Source: Atherinomorus stipes
Taxonomy: Eukaryota > Chordata > Actinopteri > Atheriniformes > Atherinidae
Assembly: GCA_023101725.1 (NCBI GenBank)
Contig: JALJCO010010476.1
Coordinates: 2,297,001-2,361,000 of the forward strand
Length of the DNA: 64,000 nucleotides
Reading direction: 5' to 3'
Part shown: positions 22,807 to 35,500 of the stretch, one piece after another
How the letters are laid out: each line of letters starts with the position of its first letter
How positions within the stretch are numbered: position 1 is the stretch's first letter
The notes under the pieces: generated by a model
Seen by the model: the letters and a program-made list of their open reading frames with translations, nothing else
Database searches by the model: none
Told to the model about the DNA's origin: nothing
Made by a program: the position numbers and the translations under genes

Positions 22807-25800
22807 AGTACCCCCTATAAATAATATATACAAGTCTCCTCTTCATATTCTGTGTTTGTTCATTTAAAAGAGAAAAGAAAAAGAAAAAGAAAAAGGCAGT
22901 TTTAGTATACATTGTATTTTTTACAATCGCAGTTATATAACATAAAACGCCATTCTTCCCATATAATGAGGTCGCAATTTGAAGAAACAACCCTTTTCAA
23001 GGTTATGCCACTCAGATTATCAGAAAAACTGTTTTTCTCAGCTGTTTTGTGAAAGCATTGCTGTACATTAAACTGTCTTGAGTAAAGTTGTTAACACCCT
23101 GGGAGGTGCAGCTAATATGTGAAAATAGCATTCAAGACTGAGACAATGCCTCCATCTGCACATGACAGACAAGTATCTGTGGTCTGCATTGCATCAAAAT
23201 GACAGGACCCAACACAAGTAATCTGACACATCTTGATCACAGCACAGAACTGATCTTTCCGTCACACTGGGGATTAAAACAGAAACACAGGGCTAACAGG
23301 GGTCAGATATGAAATTTCAAGGAAGTGACACATGACAGGACAAACAATTAAGTGTCAGTACGCCGACCTTGGGGCAACAGTTTTACACCATGACCCTGTA
23401 TGCATTAGTCATTCCACCAGCAGCATGAAGGAGGCAAAAGGGAGCTTCACTGCGCTTGTTAATCCAATGCCAGGAGCCCAGTGTTGTTCATTGTTTAGTC
23501 GTTATGATTAAAAGATGTACAGCACTATGGAAATTGTAGAGCTTGTGATTTGTCTTTGTCCGGGCAGCTTCCTACAGCTTTCTGCACAAGTTGCAGAAGT
23601 GCAGCTCAAAGTAGTTTGGGTCTTTTAACAGCACACAGGGGCAACCACAACCATATATGTGAACACACACTCACACTTGTCATTACATCACAATTATAGA
23701 ACTATCAGGGAAAAAAATCTCTATAGTGGAAACTACTCTGTCAAAGGAAGAGCGTCTGTTCCTGTTGTGGAAGCTGCAGCTCAGAAATCAAGGATGTAAT
23801 TACTCATGTAGAAAGCACAACAAGAAGGAGAAAAAGCCATGTTCTGCTGAGTATTGCTTTTAAAGGAGGCAACCAAACAAGCAGTGGCTGCACTGTAATC
23901 AGTCAAACCCCAACACTAATTCTTCAGGTGGTGAAGAGCGCAGCATTTTTAACTCACGACTACCACTGTCCCTTTTCTTTTTTTTTTTCCTTTTTTTTTT
24001 TTTTTAACAAATACAGGAAGACAGTTTCTCTTTTATCCTTCAACCAACTCTATGACCCAAAAGTTCTGAGAAAGCATTACTGCTCTCACTGGAAATTTAT
24101 AAAATCCACATATTATGTTAGAATGTATGCAATGGCAATTTACAGATAATGAGAAAAAGTGTATGCAGGCAGGATCAGTTTGTTGGCTTTCCACCTGTTG
24201 AAAAAATTAAAATAAAAGAAGATTTGTTTTGCTTTTTAAAATATTGACAAATTATAACAGGTTCTTAAAAAGAAAACATCATTATATTTAAATACAGTAA
24301 TGACCAATAGCACTTCTGAATTTCACAGATTATCAGCTAATTAATAATTAATTTCTTAATGTGTGCTTTTTTTTTTCTTCCCATCATCGTTGACACTGGC
24401 CAGCATGGTCTCATTTCTCTGTGACAGCTGGCGATGCTTTCCTGTGATTCACGGTAATCCACTTTTTATTATGAAGGAAATATGGGTATTTTTTTATACA
24501 GCAGGGAATGAGAAAATATTATACGTGGTATGGACATATGGTCAGAACAGAAAAAGCAAGCCAAATCCTACAAACAAAAGTCAGCACTTTCAAAGGCAAC
24601 CAACTTCATTTTAGTCACTGAACAATTTCTGTAGACACTTAAAAGATTATTGAGACTATTTAATTACAGCTTTCCTGCAACATCATATAGTTTCCAAAAG
24701 AAAACACTGTTTCAGTTTTTAAGTTTTAATTCAAAGCCAGACTTTCAGAGCGTGGCAAGTTCTTTTACCACTGCAGCTGAGAGATTTAAACATGCTTGAT
24801 CATTTTAAGACAAATAAAAAATGTACCTAATTAACAAAGGCAAACAGCCTCATTAAACTCTTGAGTCTCATGGTGTGCGATCCTCAAATAATGCAGAATC
24901 TCACAAACATAAATTAACTTTTTTTGTGTAATAAGGTAACAGATAGATGATTAAGTGTAAGCACTTTGGCTCATCTAGTTTACCTGCTTTGATAATGCAT
25001 ACTATTATGTAAATGAACATGACATGACCCAAATGTGCTCTGTGTAAATGAATGTATTTTACCTTTGAGATAAGATGTTGCATATCCGGCAATCCATTTG
25101 TGTAATGTGTTAACAAGAAGGCATAGCGGTAATTCAGTATCTTAACAGAGGCATAAATTACAAGAAAACGATTTCCATAAAAAGCATTAATATTATTCTG
25201 TTAGTTGTAATAGTATTTGCGGGATGTAAAGCAAATGTCATTAGTCATTATGTTGCAACGGAGAGTTGCAGTGATCTGTACCAGCTTGTTTAGAGATGAA
25301 GTTTTGAACTATTCAGACCTCAAACAAAAGTGTTAATCCCAGCTCATTTGCTCAGCTGCAAGTCCACAATACAGCAACACAGACATTTATTTATTTATTT
25401 TCTAACAGCAAATTTAGCCTTTTTCTAAATTAAATGGGCTGGACCACAATCTTATGTTATAAAATGACAAAAATCTCAGTACTGATTCCCATTTCTTTAG
25501 ATGACATAGCCTCCATGTGTAATGATAATCTTGCTGAATCTAGCAAAGAAAAAAATTAAGACCACCTAAAGGATGACAAAACCAAGAAATCCTGACAAAT
25601 GCAATCCTGAATCAAAACCACACAAAAAAGGAATACCGGGCTTTGCAAATGAAAACAAACAAAACAAACACACACAAGTTTAAGAAGCAGATAAGTGGGG
25701 TTATGACCGCTACAATATGAAGCTGGAAGGTTGACTGCATGGAAACAGGGGGGCTGGGGACACCTTTTTCTTTCTTTTTCTTTTTTTTTCTTTTAAACTA

Positions 25801-25820
25801 CTTCTCCTGCAAACAGCATT
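22807..25820. other. AT-rich non-coding; possible UTR-like or regulatory sequence
   Basis: Repeat-poor apart from homopolymers (T runs at 23977-24005 and 24368-24376) and pyrimidine tracts (25768-25795). The 22890-23650 part is of moderate complexity and could be transcribed 3'UTR or conserved sequence. No exon is recognised. Confidence 0.3.
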
Positions 25821-25829
25821 ATCTTGATT

Positions 25830-26500
25830 AAAGTTTAATTAAGGATCACATTTGGCTGTGCCTTTCATAGCGATCTACATGAGCAGATTTCCTGGGGCTT
25901 AACTTTATCGCTGGGAAAATCCTCCTTTATTACTTTCAACCTGTTGTAAAAGCTGTTGGCACGGAGGGACGGCTGCCTCATTCACTGGCCTTGTTTGCTG
26001 CTGGAAAAATCCTGCGTCTCAGGAGATCTCCCCACAGTGGTTCAATTTAATATCTGTCCTATCACTACAAGGCTGGGGCTCATTATTAATGATACTATTC
26101 ATTAATTTCTTGTTGGGCTGATGTTATTTATTAAAATATTAAAGAAAGCTCCCGAGACACTCTCACGTAATGAGGGATGTGTCCTCCTTCCACAGACCCA
26201 CCCCCCTACACCCCCTTCTCTGCTGGATGGATGGTTGGTGGAATTACCCCACTCGGACGCTGCTAGCCTGCGCACCCTCATTAGTCGTTCTCCAGGGCTG
26301 AGTGACACCATAAATCCATTCTGCACGTCCACCAACGGCAGCCATATACAAACGCACGCCGCTCGCCTCGTCCTGTTAATGAGCCATTCCCATGCACAGG
26401 GAATTGACTAGTGTCCATCCAGCATAACTGGACAGTATTTTTTGGAAGAGCTAAATTGCAACCAGGGTATAGATTTAGGGCACTGGATAACAATTTCAGT
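25830..26500. promoter_or_regulatory. Strong candidate conserved non-coding cluster
   Basis: Complex sequence without repeats in an A/T-rich setting. It includes AAAGTTTAATTAAGGATCAC, CATTATTAATGATAC, CATTAATTTCTTG and 'cacgtaatgaggg'. Homeodomain-type TAAT cores are dense between 26080 and 26170. Open frames on both strands are short and domain-free. This is inferred to be an enhancer cluster. Confidence 0.4.
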
Positions 26501-26970
26501 TCTCATTAATAAACTATCATGTTATAAACTTGGGACTGAAATTGAACTCAAAAGCCCCACTGTCCCCTTTTAAAAATGTTCAGTACTAAATAAAGGGCTG
26601 CTCATTGTTGTGACATTATTATAATGCCTCCAGACATTTGAGTATTCTTCATATACACCAAATCACCACTTTGCTATGTTTAAGCATACAGTGGAATATA
26701 AACTAATGGAAAAGGAAAGATACTTATCTTTATCAAGCTTCATAGTGTTTTGTTTATAGCCGCATAGTCAGAAATAGGGATTTTAAAACTTTATTTTATT
26801 TGTACCTGCACATTATTTATATGGTATCTTTTGTTTGGTGTTTTGTGGTTTTTTTTTGTTTGTTTGTTTGTTTGTTCTTTGTTTTGTGTTTTTTCGAAGC
26901 ATTCACAATTTCTGAATAAGTTTAAAAAAAACTGAAAGTGAACAATGGTCAAAGTGTAAGGCAATGCAGC
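26501..26970. other. Non-coding; (TTTG)n tract
   Basis: A GTTT/TTTG run lies at 26853-26888. Nothing else is recognised. Confidence 0.4.
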
Positions 26971-27119
<149 letters not shown>

Positions 27120-27229
27120 ACCTTCTAAGCTATAAAAAGTGAAAAAAAAAAAATCTAATTTAGAAAAATTTACTTGCATTGGTATCAAATCCCGCAGGTG
27201 TTTCTCCCAAAGCCTCTAATGACGGTGAT

Positions 27230-27252
27230 AAAAAAAAAAAAAAAAAAAAAAA
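27230..27252. repeat. Poly(A) run, 23 bases
   Basis: Uninterrupted A homopolymer with no associated retroelement recognised. Confidence 0.9.
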
Positions 27253-27429
27253 GTACGAGGGGAGGCAAATTTTTTAAGCTGAAATTGTTGAAGTCTTGAA
27301 GTACTGTGTCAACAAATCCAGAAAAAAGACAGAGACGATCTCCGGTGAAGACGCTGACATAATCAAGACTGTTGGACTTTACAGCTTGCATTTCTCCTGC
27401 ACCTTAAATTTGACTACATCCCCCTTTTT

Positions 27430-27800
27430 AAACCCTTAGCATTAATGGCTGCACAGAGAAATTCAAGAATCCATTAATCATAATAATTAATCTGATCCAA
27501 TTATATTGCAAAGAATATAACAAATTGCAGGGGAAAATAATGATCTATCACTGCCATGTCATAGGGATGTGGGAGTAAAGCAGTAATTAGACAGAGAGAT
27601 TTTAAATAGTACACACTGAGCGAGCAGCTGATGGCTCTACTGTTTGGATCTGATGATGTAATTAGAGACAAAGTTGAACACAGTGTTTTTGCTGGTTCAA
27701 CTAATGAAGGTCTAGCAAGAGAAAAAGCCAGCTTTTATACGGCAAGATGTTAAGGTAATTAATGTTTTGTAACTGAAAGTGGAAAAAAAAAACTGAGTAT
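27430..27800. promoter_or_regulatory. Candidate conserved non-coding element
   Basis: Contains GCATTAATGGC, CATTAATCATAATAATTAATC and GCAGTAATTAGAC in otherwise repeat-free sequence. This dense cluster of homeodomain-type cores suggests an enhancer. It is called on motifs only. Confidence 0.33.
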
Positions 27801-28189
27801 TCTTTTTGGTGGCTGAGTTGACCACACTATAAGTAACTTAGCTTTTGCATAATCACATTTAATTACTCAGCAGTCAAAATACATGTATAAACTAATTAGT
27901 TACAAAGTCCAGCGTGCTATGAAACTCTTCTGAAGGAATCCTTGGATTATCTGGGATATTATATCCTACTGTATTACAAAGTTGTTGTAATTCCATCAAT
28001 ACATAAAGTTTTAGTTAAAACAAAACTAAGTAAAAACAAACAAAAATAAGTATTTTTAATGAGTCCTATAAGTGAGCACATACAATTGTACTTTGTAAAT
28101 GACAATTAATGACAATGAAAACGTGGATCATATCTACTTACTGCCTCACTAAAAGTGTTACTATGTAAAGTTAAGGATGATTACACTTA
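27801..28189. other. AT-rich non-coding, no gene seen
   Basis: Low-complexity A/T-rich sequence leading up to the piggyBac-like insertion. Confidence 0.3.
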
Positions 28190-28591
28190 TTAAAGCCCCA
28201 GTGTGTGAGAATTACTCCCACCTAGTGGTGTGTTAATTAAATGCAAACAGCCGAGTAATATTCTCAGGCATCTTGCCGTTTAAATTATTTACCACTACTG
28301 AAGCAGTGGGGTGTCACAAATGTGAAAATGTCAACATCCTGCACAAGTTTGAGTGGTCTCTCAGGTGATGAGGTACAGAACAACACATAGTTCTGTTTAG
28401 TTATTGATGCCAATAATTTAAATCACTACGAGAAATTACTTTGGTCTATTCTGTCTGACGAGACAAAAGACATCAACTTCCACCCCCCGTGGACAAATCA
28501 GCTAAAATAAATCATGTAAACAGAGGAAAAACTCTTAGAAAATACAGCTGAAAGAAGCGCACCTTCGCTTGCTGGTATAAGTAAGGATTAT

Positions 28592-28926
28592 ACCATGGTC
28601 AGTGAGAATTCTAGTGTCATCTGGTGTGCGTTATTTTTGTATTTACGCACAAGTGAAGTGCATTACAAATGCACGGATCTGAGTTTTTTAATCCGCTTTT
28701 ACCATGGTCCAACAGAGTAAACATTTATAAACAATTGTTTATTCCCCTTTATCAAACTCGCTAAACATATTTAAGTGTAGGAATTATATATTTTATGCTG
28801 GCAGCTGGTTCGAGCGTTGCTACGGTGATAACAACCGTGGCAGAATGACATGACAGCGATCTAACTAGCCATGCGTATATACGAAAATAATGCACACCAG
28901 TTGACAGAATTCTCACTGACCATGGT
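28592..28926. mobile_element. MITE nested in the piggyBac-like element
   Basis: Terminal inverted repeats of about 60 bp: the left starts ACCATGGTCAGTGAGAATTC and the right ends AATTCTCACTGACCATGGT. Further inside are matching 'ctggtgtgcgttattt' and 'aataatgcacaccag' blocks. No reading frame of transposase type is present. The flank is TA-like on the left (28591-28592) but altered on the right, so a Tc1/mariner origin is possible but unproven. Confidence 0.75.
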
Positions 28927-29048
28927 TACAACTTCTGTGAAGAGTAACAGGAACTGAAAACTGTTGCAATAGAGCTTTTCCACTGTTGGACAACTGACAG
29001 GTCAGCCGTCTCCTCCGTTTGTATAGCAAGTAACAGTTAATTATCCAA

Positions 29049-29066
29049 GGGGGGGGGGGGGGGGGG
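29049..29066. repeat. Poly(G) run, 18 bases
   Basis: Uninterrupted G homopolymer inside the piggyBac-like element. It is prone to assembly-length error. Confidence 0.9.
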
Positions 29067-30041
29067 AGAAATCCCAAAAAAAAAAACATAAACCGAAGGA
29101 TAAAGTAGTTGCACCATGTCTGCATGTTGTTGCAGAGTAAGCTCCTCTGGCTGAGATAAGGCCATTTTGGAATGTTTCCTATAGGCCTATAGACTAATCA
29201 AGCCAAATGCCACAACTAGACCGTCCGCCATTGCCGGGGGTTGCACATGTTTGAATTAGAACAGATGAGAATCTGACTTTTTTCTGAACAGCATGGAGGA
29301 AATCTGGAAGAACTGTCGCATTCCTGGTTGTTGGAACAGCAGTGGAAAACTTTACTTGTGGTAATAAGTGAATAAGAAGATCACGGACATTTATTTCATG
29401 AAGATTTCTGCTGTCTGTGACAAACTGGACGGTACTGCTGCTTAGTCCACTGATGTCAGTGTGTTCGTATCGGGGAGGAATACTAGTCACACAGAGCAGA
29501 GAAGGAATAACTTGCTGCCATGGTGGAGAAAACACTGGATTTAATCCCCAACAACAAAAACACGGTAAATTATAGTGAACACTCATTAATCTGACACTTT
29601 ATTTCACGTATCTACAGTATGCTCAGGAAAATGACGCACCACATAACGTTGTTATGTTAGCTAATGCTAACAGAGACAGTTGTGGTGTTGCTGCAAGTTA
29701 ATGACTAATCTGGGAGATATTGTGTAATCTAACGTTACTCTGATCAGGGCAACGTTGGGACCAGAAACTAAAAAACAGTTCAGTCACAAACACAAGCGGA
29801 TCAGGAAGACAGTGTCCTGCAGCCTTTACTTTCATCTGCAGGACAAGTGAAGGCTACGTGGTCTGTACAGTCCTTAAACAATCCCAAAAGCCAAATATAT
29901 GACAAAATAGATAAGTAACAACCTTTGACAGAGTTTGTTTTTTTTAAACTTGTAATCATGAGATGTGCATGTTATTCCAGTGTGGCTTGTCATTAAAGCC
30001 AGTTTCACAGAATAATTAATGATGAATAATAGTTTAAATGT

Positions 30042-30067
30042 TCTGATGTAAAAAAAAAAAAAAAAAA
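30042..30067. repeat. Poly(A) run
   Basis: A homopolymer of roughly 18-20 bases inside the piggyBac-like element. It shows no retroposition context. Confidence 0.8.
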
Positions 30068-30839
30068 GTCAGAATACTTTATAGATCTTCGAATAACATA
30101 CCTGTAGGTTATTATTACCTCGATTACCTCATATCTGTTGGCAGATACGAGGTAATTGAGACTTGTTCCCATTGCAATGGCAGTGCTGCAAGACGGTACA
30201 ACACACAAAACGCTCGTCGGATTAGTCTAAATGTAACCGGGAAAACTTTCACCATCACTCCAATTCCAGAGTTAACGCTTGTAAATGACCATAAACATCA
30301 TGATTAAGCGGGAAAAAGTTTTTTTCTTCTTTTAGGCGTGATGGAAAGCTATGGTTAGATTAAATTAACTTATCTGTCCAGCAGAAAGCCTGCAACCTTT
30401 GCGTCCGTTTTGAAGTCCCTCTCCCTCATGAATTGTCTCCATCTGGTAAATGCTACACCGATGTGACTATTTTTTCTTCCTTCTCATGGGGCAAAGAGTC
30501 TGGATGGTCCTCCATTTCAATGGAAAATGGACAGTTGAATGATCCACAGTCGCCTTACTTGTTTCTCCTCCTCAACTGGCAACATGCAAGGATTCAGAGC
30601 TAACAAGCTCGTCCCCTTTTGGCTACCATGTTCAAAGATGGCGGTACAGCGTGGCAGCCTTCGGTTGGGTGTGCCGCCACCTATGTATTCATAAACAACT
30701 CATCCTAAGCTATAATAGCATTTCTCTTTGGAAGGGATTCTGATTAAACTTTTGTATAAAAAATATTTATGAAACCAACACTTGATTTTTGCCAAAAAAA
30801 AAAAAGCCAAATTAGTTACACACTGGACCTAAGCATGAT

Positions 30840-31360
30840 ATTTCCACCACAACAAAGCACAACTTTGACAACTACTTCAGTGCCATTTTTTTTTTCCACT
30901 CTGACAATACTTATGTTTTTTTTTTAAATCATTTGTTGAAACTAATAGTTAAAGACACTGTCCTTTTATATTTGTTTATTTCATAGCAGTTCAAAAAGAG
31001 ATTTCAAACCAAAGGACTTTAAGTGTGAAAGACATCAGGCACATTAAACAGCTGCTGAAAAGCTTCCCCACAACAAATTAACAGTATGCTAACGTCAAGA
31101 TACTATATACATTCACAAAAAGGTGAAATCCTAGACATTACTGATTTATTGTAAAGATTATTTTTATGGCTTCAAAAACATAACATACAAATGTTACACA
31201 GAAAAGTGGTACAATATGTAGGCCAGCGTTTGCAATATCATTTAAATCAAAGTAAAGCTACCCTGGAAGGTAACAATAGAACTAAAATAGAGTTGTATTA
31301 AGAATAAACAGACAAAAAGAACAAAAAGTAAAGCGAACAAATGTTCTTCACAGAGAAAAA
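30840..31360. other. AT-rich non-coding, no gene seen
   Basis: T runs at 30888-30896 and 30917-30925. No exon or repeat family is recognised. Confidence 0.3.
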
Positions 31361-31364
31361 AGAA

Positions 31365-31760
31365 GAGAGAGAAATCTCTCTTGTTGGCTTCTCATGAGTA
31401 CAGAATTAATCACCTGCCTGCCTCACTGGTCTCTGTGCTAGGACCCGAGGATGGAGGTAATAAGACAAGCCCTTCAGGGACACGCCGTAGAGTATAAATA
31501 TCAGCTGCTGTGCATATGCAAATCACTCCTAGATTTATTTATTTTTTAATTTCTTCTCAAAGGCTCAAGTGTGCTAATATCAAATAGCAAGCTTTTAGGG
31601 AGTGTTTAATGGCTGATGGTGGGAGGTAGGGAGCGGCGGACTCTGGAGCATGCGCCAGTTCATGAGTAATTAAGGGGTGTTTTGCTGAGCATAAATAATG
31701 CTGTTTGTACTGGCTCGATGGAGGAGTGGGGCACAGAGAGAAAAGAGGAGGCGGCCTGGG
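31365..31760. promoter_or_regulatory. Strong candidate enhancer with octamer site
   Basis: Repeat-poor block containing a perfect POU octamer ATGCAAAT at 31516-31523, GAATTAATCACC (31400 region), GAGTATAAATATCAGCTG and TGAGTAATTAAGGGG. The octamer combined with homeodomain cores in complex sequence is typical of neural or early-developmental enhancers in vertebrates. It shows no open reading frame and no splice-bounded exon. Confidence 0.42.
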
Positions 31761-33300
31761 CGGGGGTGGAGGTGAAGTGGGGATGCTGGACAGACAGAAA
31801 CAGCGGGTGCTAAGCCCTCAACACACACCTCTGGTCACACACTCTTAACACAACATGGAGAGGCTCATTTGTTAGTTCCACATCACTCTGAATTACTCAG
31901 AAAACTACTGTTCAAAAGGATTGTTGGGACATCTGGAAAATTTTTTCTTCTCACTGACCTCCTCAATTTGTCTTTGAGAAAATAAACTGGGATACCGACA
32001 ACAGCAATAAGCACAGACAGTGATGATGAACAGTTTAGCCATTTTGCAAATGTGGGAACATCCAGAACTGAAACCACTGTTACACCATGTTAACAGTGTT
32101 AAAGAAAATATCACTTTATTCCATCACAAAACCTCCTAACCGGCTTTACAGAAAATCATTTTATATCATGAATCGTTGTATACTGCAAACTTAATCCTAA
32201 TCCCTTCAAAGACTTGTGAGAATTCACAACCCTTCAAGTGAAATTAAGTATAAACTAAAGTGACTTAGTTGTCTTTAAGTTCAGACATATGGATTGTTTA
32301 TATAATCAATCACAAGACTGGAAGAATAAGAAATATTTTCCTTCTTTTGTGTAATTTCTTCTAATTTCTGTTTGTTGTTACTGTGTGTGCAGTGCTGTTT
32401 GCTTTTCTTTGTTGAGCGTTATTGTATTAAGACACCAGAAGTAAAAACTCCAGTATTGTGTTAGAAATAGGGCATTTTATCCCCAGTTTTACTGAGTTTT
32501 AATTGCATACCTATTACACCATGTTAACAGTATTATCAAGAGGCTTTTGTAACAAATTTACCATTAAAGAAAAAAAAGAAGAAACTCCTTCTGAACAGTG
32601 TGTACTTTTCATCATGCCAGAGCAGGTCATTTTCACTGGGTAGGAAATAGAGTTATCTCCTCACACATTAGAAGAAGAGTTGACAGGCCATAGAATGTAC
32701 TGCACTTCAGCACACTAATGGTCAGTGAGTAACCCTTTCCCTCCCCAACATCACCGAAGACACAGGATGAGAAGGAGCCATTTATAGATCCTTCGTTCTC
32801 ATCTCCTCTGGCCAGCATGTTCACCTGAGCTTAAAATGCTCAGACGTGCAGCTCCTCCTGCCAAGTGCTTCACTCAAAAGTAAAGATTTTTTCCAATGAA
32901 AGACCATTAAATCTTGCAATTAAAATTTGCTTCAAGGTGTTTTTTTTTTCTTGTAATTATAAAAATATGCAGGCTTTATTTTCCCCAACATTTATCATGT
33001 TCCCTTTTAGCATTAAAACAATCAACACAGCGAGAGCAGTAGATTTGTCATGAGAGAGAAACAAAGCTCAAGAGGAAATAAGTGTTTCTAAATGGTGCTC
33101 TACTTTATGAAACTCTGATCTTACGTTGCGGCGAACAAAGAGGGAATACCTCCCCCCCCCTCCCCAGTTTTAGAAGCCACAAAGGACCACGCTCTCGAAG
33201 AGAACCAGATTCAAAATATAGGCTTACAAGTTCCTCTGGGTACAATTATACCATATCTCTCTTGTAACAAGTAGCTTAGGTAAGAGGGACAAGGGGACAA
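31761..33300. other. Non-coding, no gene seen
   Basis: Mixed sequence. C runs at 33152-33165 and T runs near 32940. Short minus-strand open frames around 31883-32114 and 32633-32824 have no recognisable domain. Confidence 0.3.
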
Positions 33301-35500
33301 CCTCTTGTGTGAAACAATTTAGCTGTCATGACTGTGTGGCAGGACACATTCCTGTTTGGGAAGCAGGCTGATCCCAAGAGTCTGGAGATAATCGTGTCCG
33401 GCACAAAGAACCAATAAATCAATCTGGTTTAACAACTATGCTTCATAAGCGTGCGTTTAGCTATCATAAACATCAGCATGCTCCTTTTAAAAACGAGAGT
33501 GGCTTTTTTTTTTCACTTTCCGACACAGAACAATGAGAAATTTGCTTTTATAAAAGCAGCTGATAGGAGACCCAACAATGCTGGTAAACAGAAATAATCA
33601 AAGATAGTTGAGAGAAACCAAGTTTATTCCACCATCTATGAGCACGCTCTTTAAAAGACTTGCTTATTTGTTAGACTTTTAATAAGCTGAGCTATCAAAG
33701 CCGACACGTGCTGGGATTGTTTATGACTCACCAGGAGGTACTGTTAAGCTAACATGGACTGGCACCACCTGTGCCCCCACCTTCCAGCTGCCAGCGCTGT
33801 GCTCCGGGGCCCACGGATAGGTGCATTAGCTGAGGCTGCAACTGGAGCTCCACCACCCTGCTCATGCTGGGGAAATGTCAGCCGCAAAACCAGCCAGGTC
33901 CACTGAGCCCTGAGCCTGGCTCTGGCGCCCAGCATGACTCTGACATGATCATGGACGGCGGTTGTGACACATGTAAGCAATGACTCCACACAGCTATCTG
34001 ATCAGCATTACGCCACTGTCAAAAGGCTCCGACTACAAGAGCGTGATGAGAGCTGTGATAGGGCTTCCTCTCTTATACAGGTCAGACATAGAGGTGGCCA
34101 GTCCGCCTCCCTGAAAGTACTCACTACACACTGCCCACTCAATATAAACAGCATTTGATGTGTATAACAACAACACAGACAATCTAACAAGGAATCTCTT
34201 TTTTACAAATGTCTTCATATATACAATAGGATGGATTTATTTATGTCTCACATGACGTATTTATTTTTAATGAACACACAAGGAGAGTTTAAAATACACC
34301 AGGAGCAAAACAAGCATTATTTGTCATAAGCCCGTGTGCACATCAACCATCAATCATTGCCATCAGAATTGCCACAGTCTGCTGTCAGGCCCTATTACTG
34401 CTGAATTCATTTCCCTCAATTAATTCAAAATCTAACCCCCTGGCTGCCACCAATGTATGTTTTTTATATCCATCCACCCACCTATTTGTCACAATGGACT
34501 CAGTGACAGTACAGTAATGCATTCATTATAAAAATGAGAAACAATAGTCCGCACGTTATTAATTAAATCAGCTTTTAGAAGAGAAAAATATACAGCAACA
34601 ATATTGTCAGACTGTGATGCCCTGTTCTGTATAGTTATAGCTATAACCAAAAATTTCCAAAATGTGCATATTTAGACTTCAGAAAAAGACTTGATTTTTG
34701 CTAAGCCTACTCATCTTTGATGTAACTATTTTTTACTATGAGCTTTAAATCTAACACTCACGCACAAGATCCCATCAGAAAAATAAAAGACAAAGAAATG
34801 TCATCATTACTGTCTGATCATCAGTCTTATCTACCTCGCCCATCCCCCACACGTCGACACAGACGTGAGCATAAACAGGAAAAAAAGCACACATAATTAA
34901 TAAACAGCACAAAGCACAACTATCCTTATCACCACGACTACTGTATCCTATTAAACAACAGTTTTGTCTTGAGGAGGACAAGGAGACTTTCATGCTGAAA
35001 AAACAGTGTTTAAATTAATTAAGTGTGAACATGATTTAACTTCAGGATATCATTTGAAAGTATAATTGCCCATAGGGATTAAAATGAACTCGGTGGGCTG
35101 TAGTGTCACCCCACTGTGCTCCTCATGTTAGGAAATGTCCAGTTTTAAAGATTAATTTGCATCTTTGAGGAGAAAGTCTTAATCTCAATCTTAAAGAACA
35201 TTAAAAGGGAGAAAAAAAATAGAGAGAACTTGCTCGCAATCAGATGCCACTTAACTAAATTGTTCACCGTGTAGAATTTAAGATTACATGTTTCCCGTGC
35301 ATGATTCCAATCGCTCTGGAGGCTGCGCAGGGAGCATTTCAGTGTGCATATTAATTACAGCAGGGATATCAGGTTGCAGGGTCACAGCAGCCATGCTGGC
35401 TAAGCTAGGTCATTTGAACTGGGAGTGGAGCTTTGTGAACCTGCTGCGCACATCTCGGCCACAGTCGCAAGGCAAAAGGCTCTGGTGATAAGTAACTGGT
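33300..35500. promoter_or_regulatory. Candidate conserved non-coding region
   Basis: Patchwork of complex, repeat-poor sequence: 33310-33470, a G+C-richer block at 33730-34000, and 35110-35480. The last contains the octamer complement ATTTGCAT (35155-35162) followed by a 'gcatattaattacagcagg' motif. No exon is evident. Regulatory status is inferred. Confidence 0.33.

Larger units (their letters stand above)
28194..30830. mobile_element. piggyBac-like non-autonomous element, 2.6 kb
   Basis: The left end is TTAA (28190-28193) followed by AGCCCCAGTGTGTGAG and then 'cccacctagtggtg'. The right end reads TTACACACTGGACCT, so the terminal repeats agree as AG(G/C)(T/C)CCAGTGTGT. The right TTAA has decayed to AAGC. 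The right subterminal part, with 'gtgccgccacctatgtattc', belongs to a repeat type common in teleost genomes. Open frames inside (for example minus 29194-29586) show no piggyBac catalytic region. A second MITE lies inside at 28592-28926, and there is an 18-base G run at 29049-29066. Confidence 0.65.

Noticed and set aside
22544..22990. 148-codon minus-strand frame
   Set aside because: Runs through poly(T)/poly(A), G and C homopolymers, giving Phe, Pro and Lys strings.
29179..29192. 14-bp perfect palindrome CTATAGGCCTATAG
   Set aside because: Short, isolated and inside a transposon; not unusual in a window of this size.
29194..29586. 130-codon minus-strand frame
   Set aside because: Lies inside the piggyBac-like element but shows no transposase residues I can recognise. 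Treated as chance.
33744..33989. 81-codon Ala/Arg-rich minus-strand frame
   Set aside because: Open because of locally higher G+C. No domain, and the block looks regulatory.
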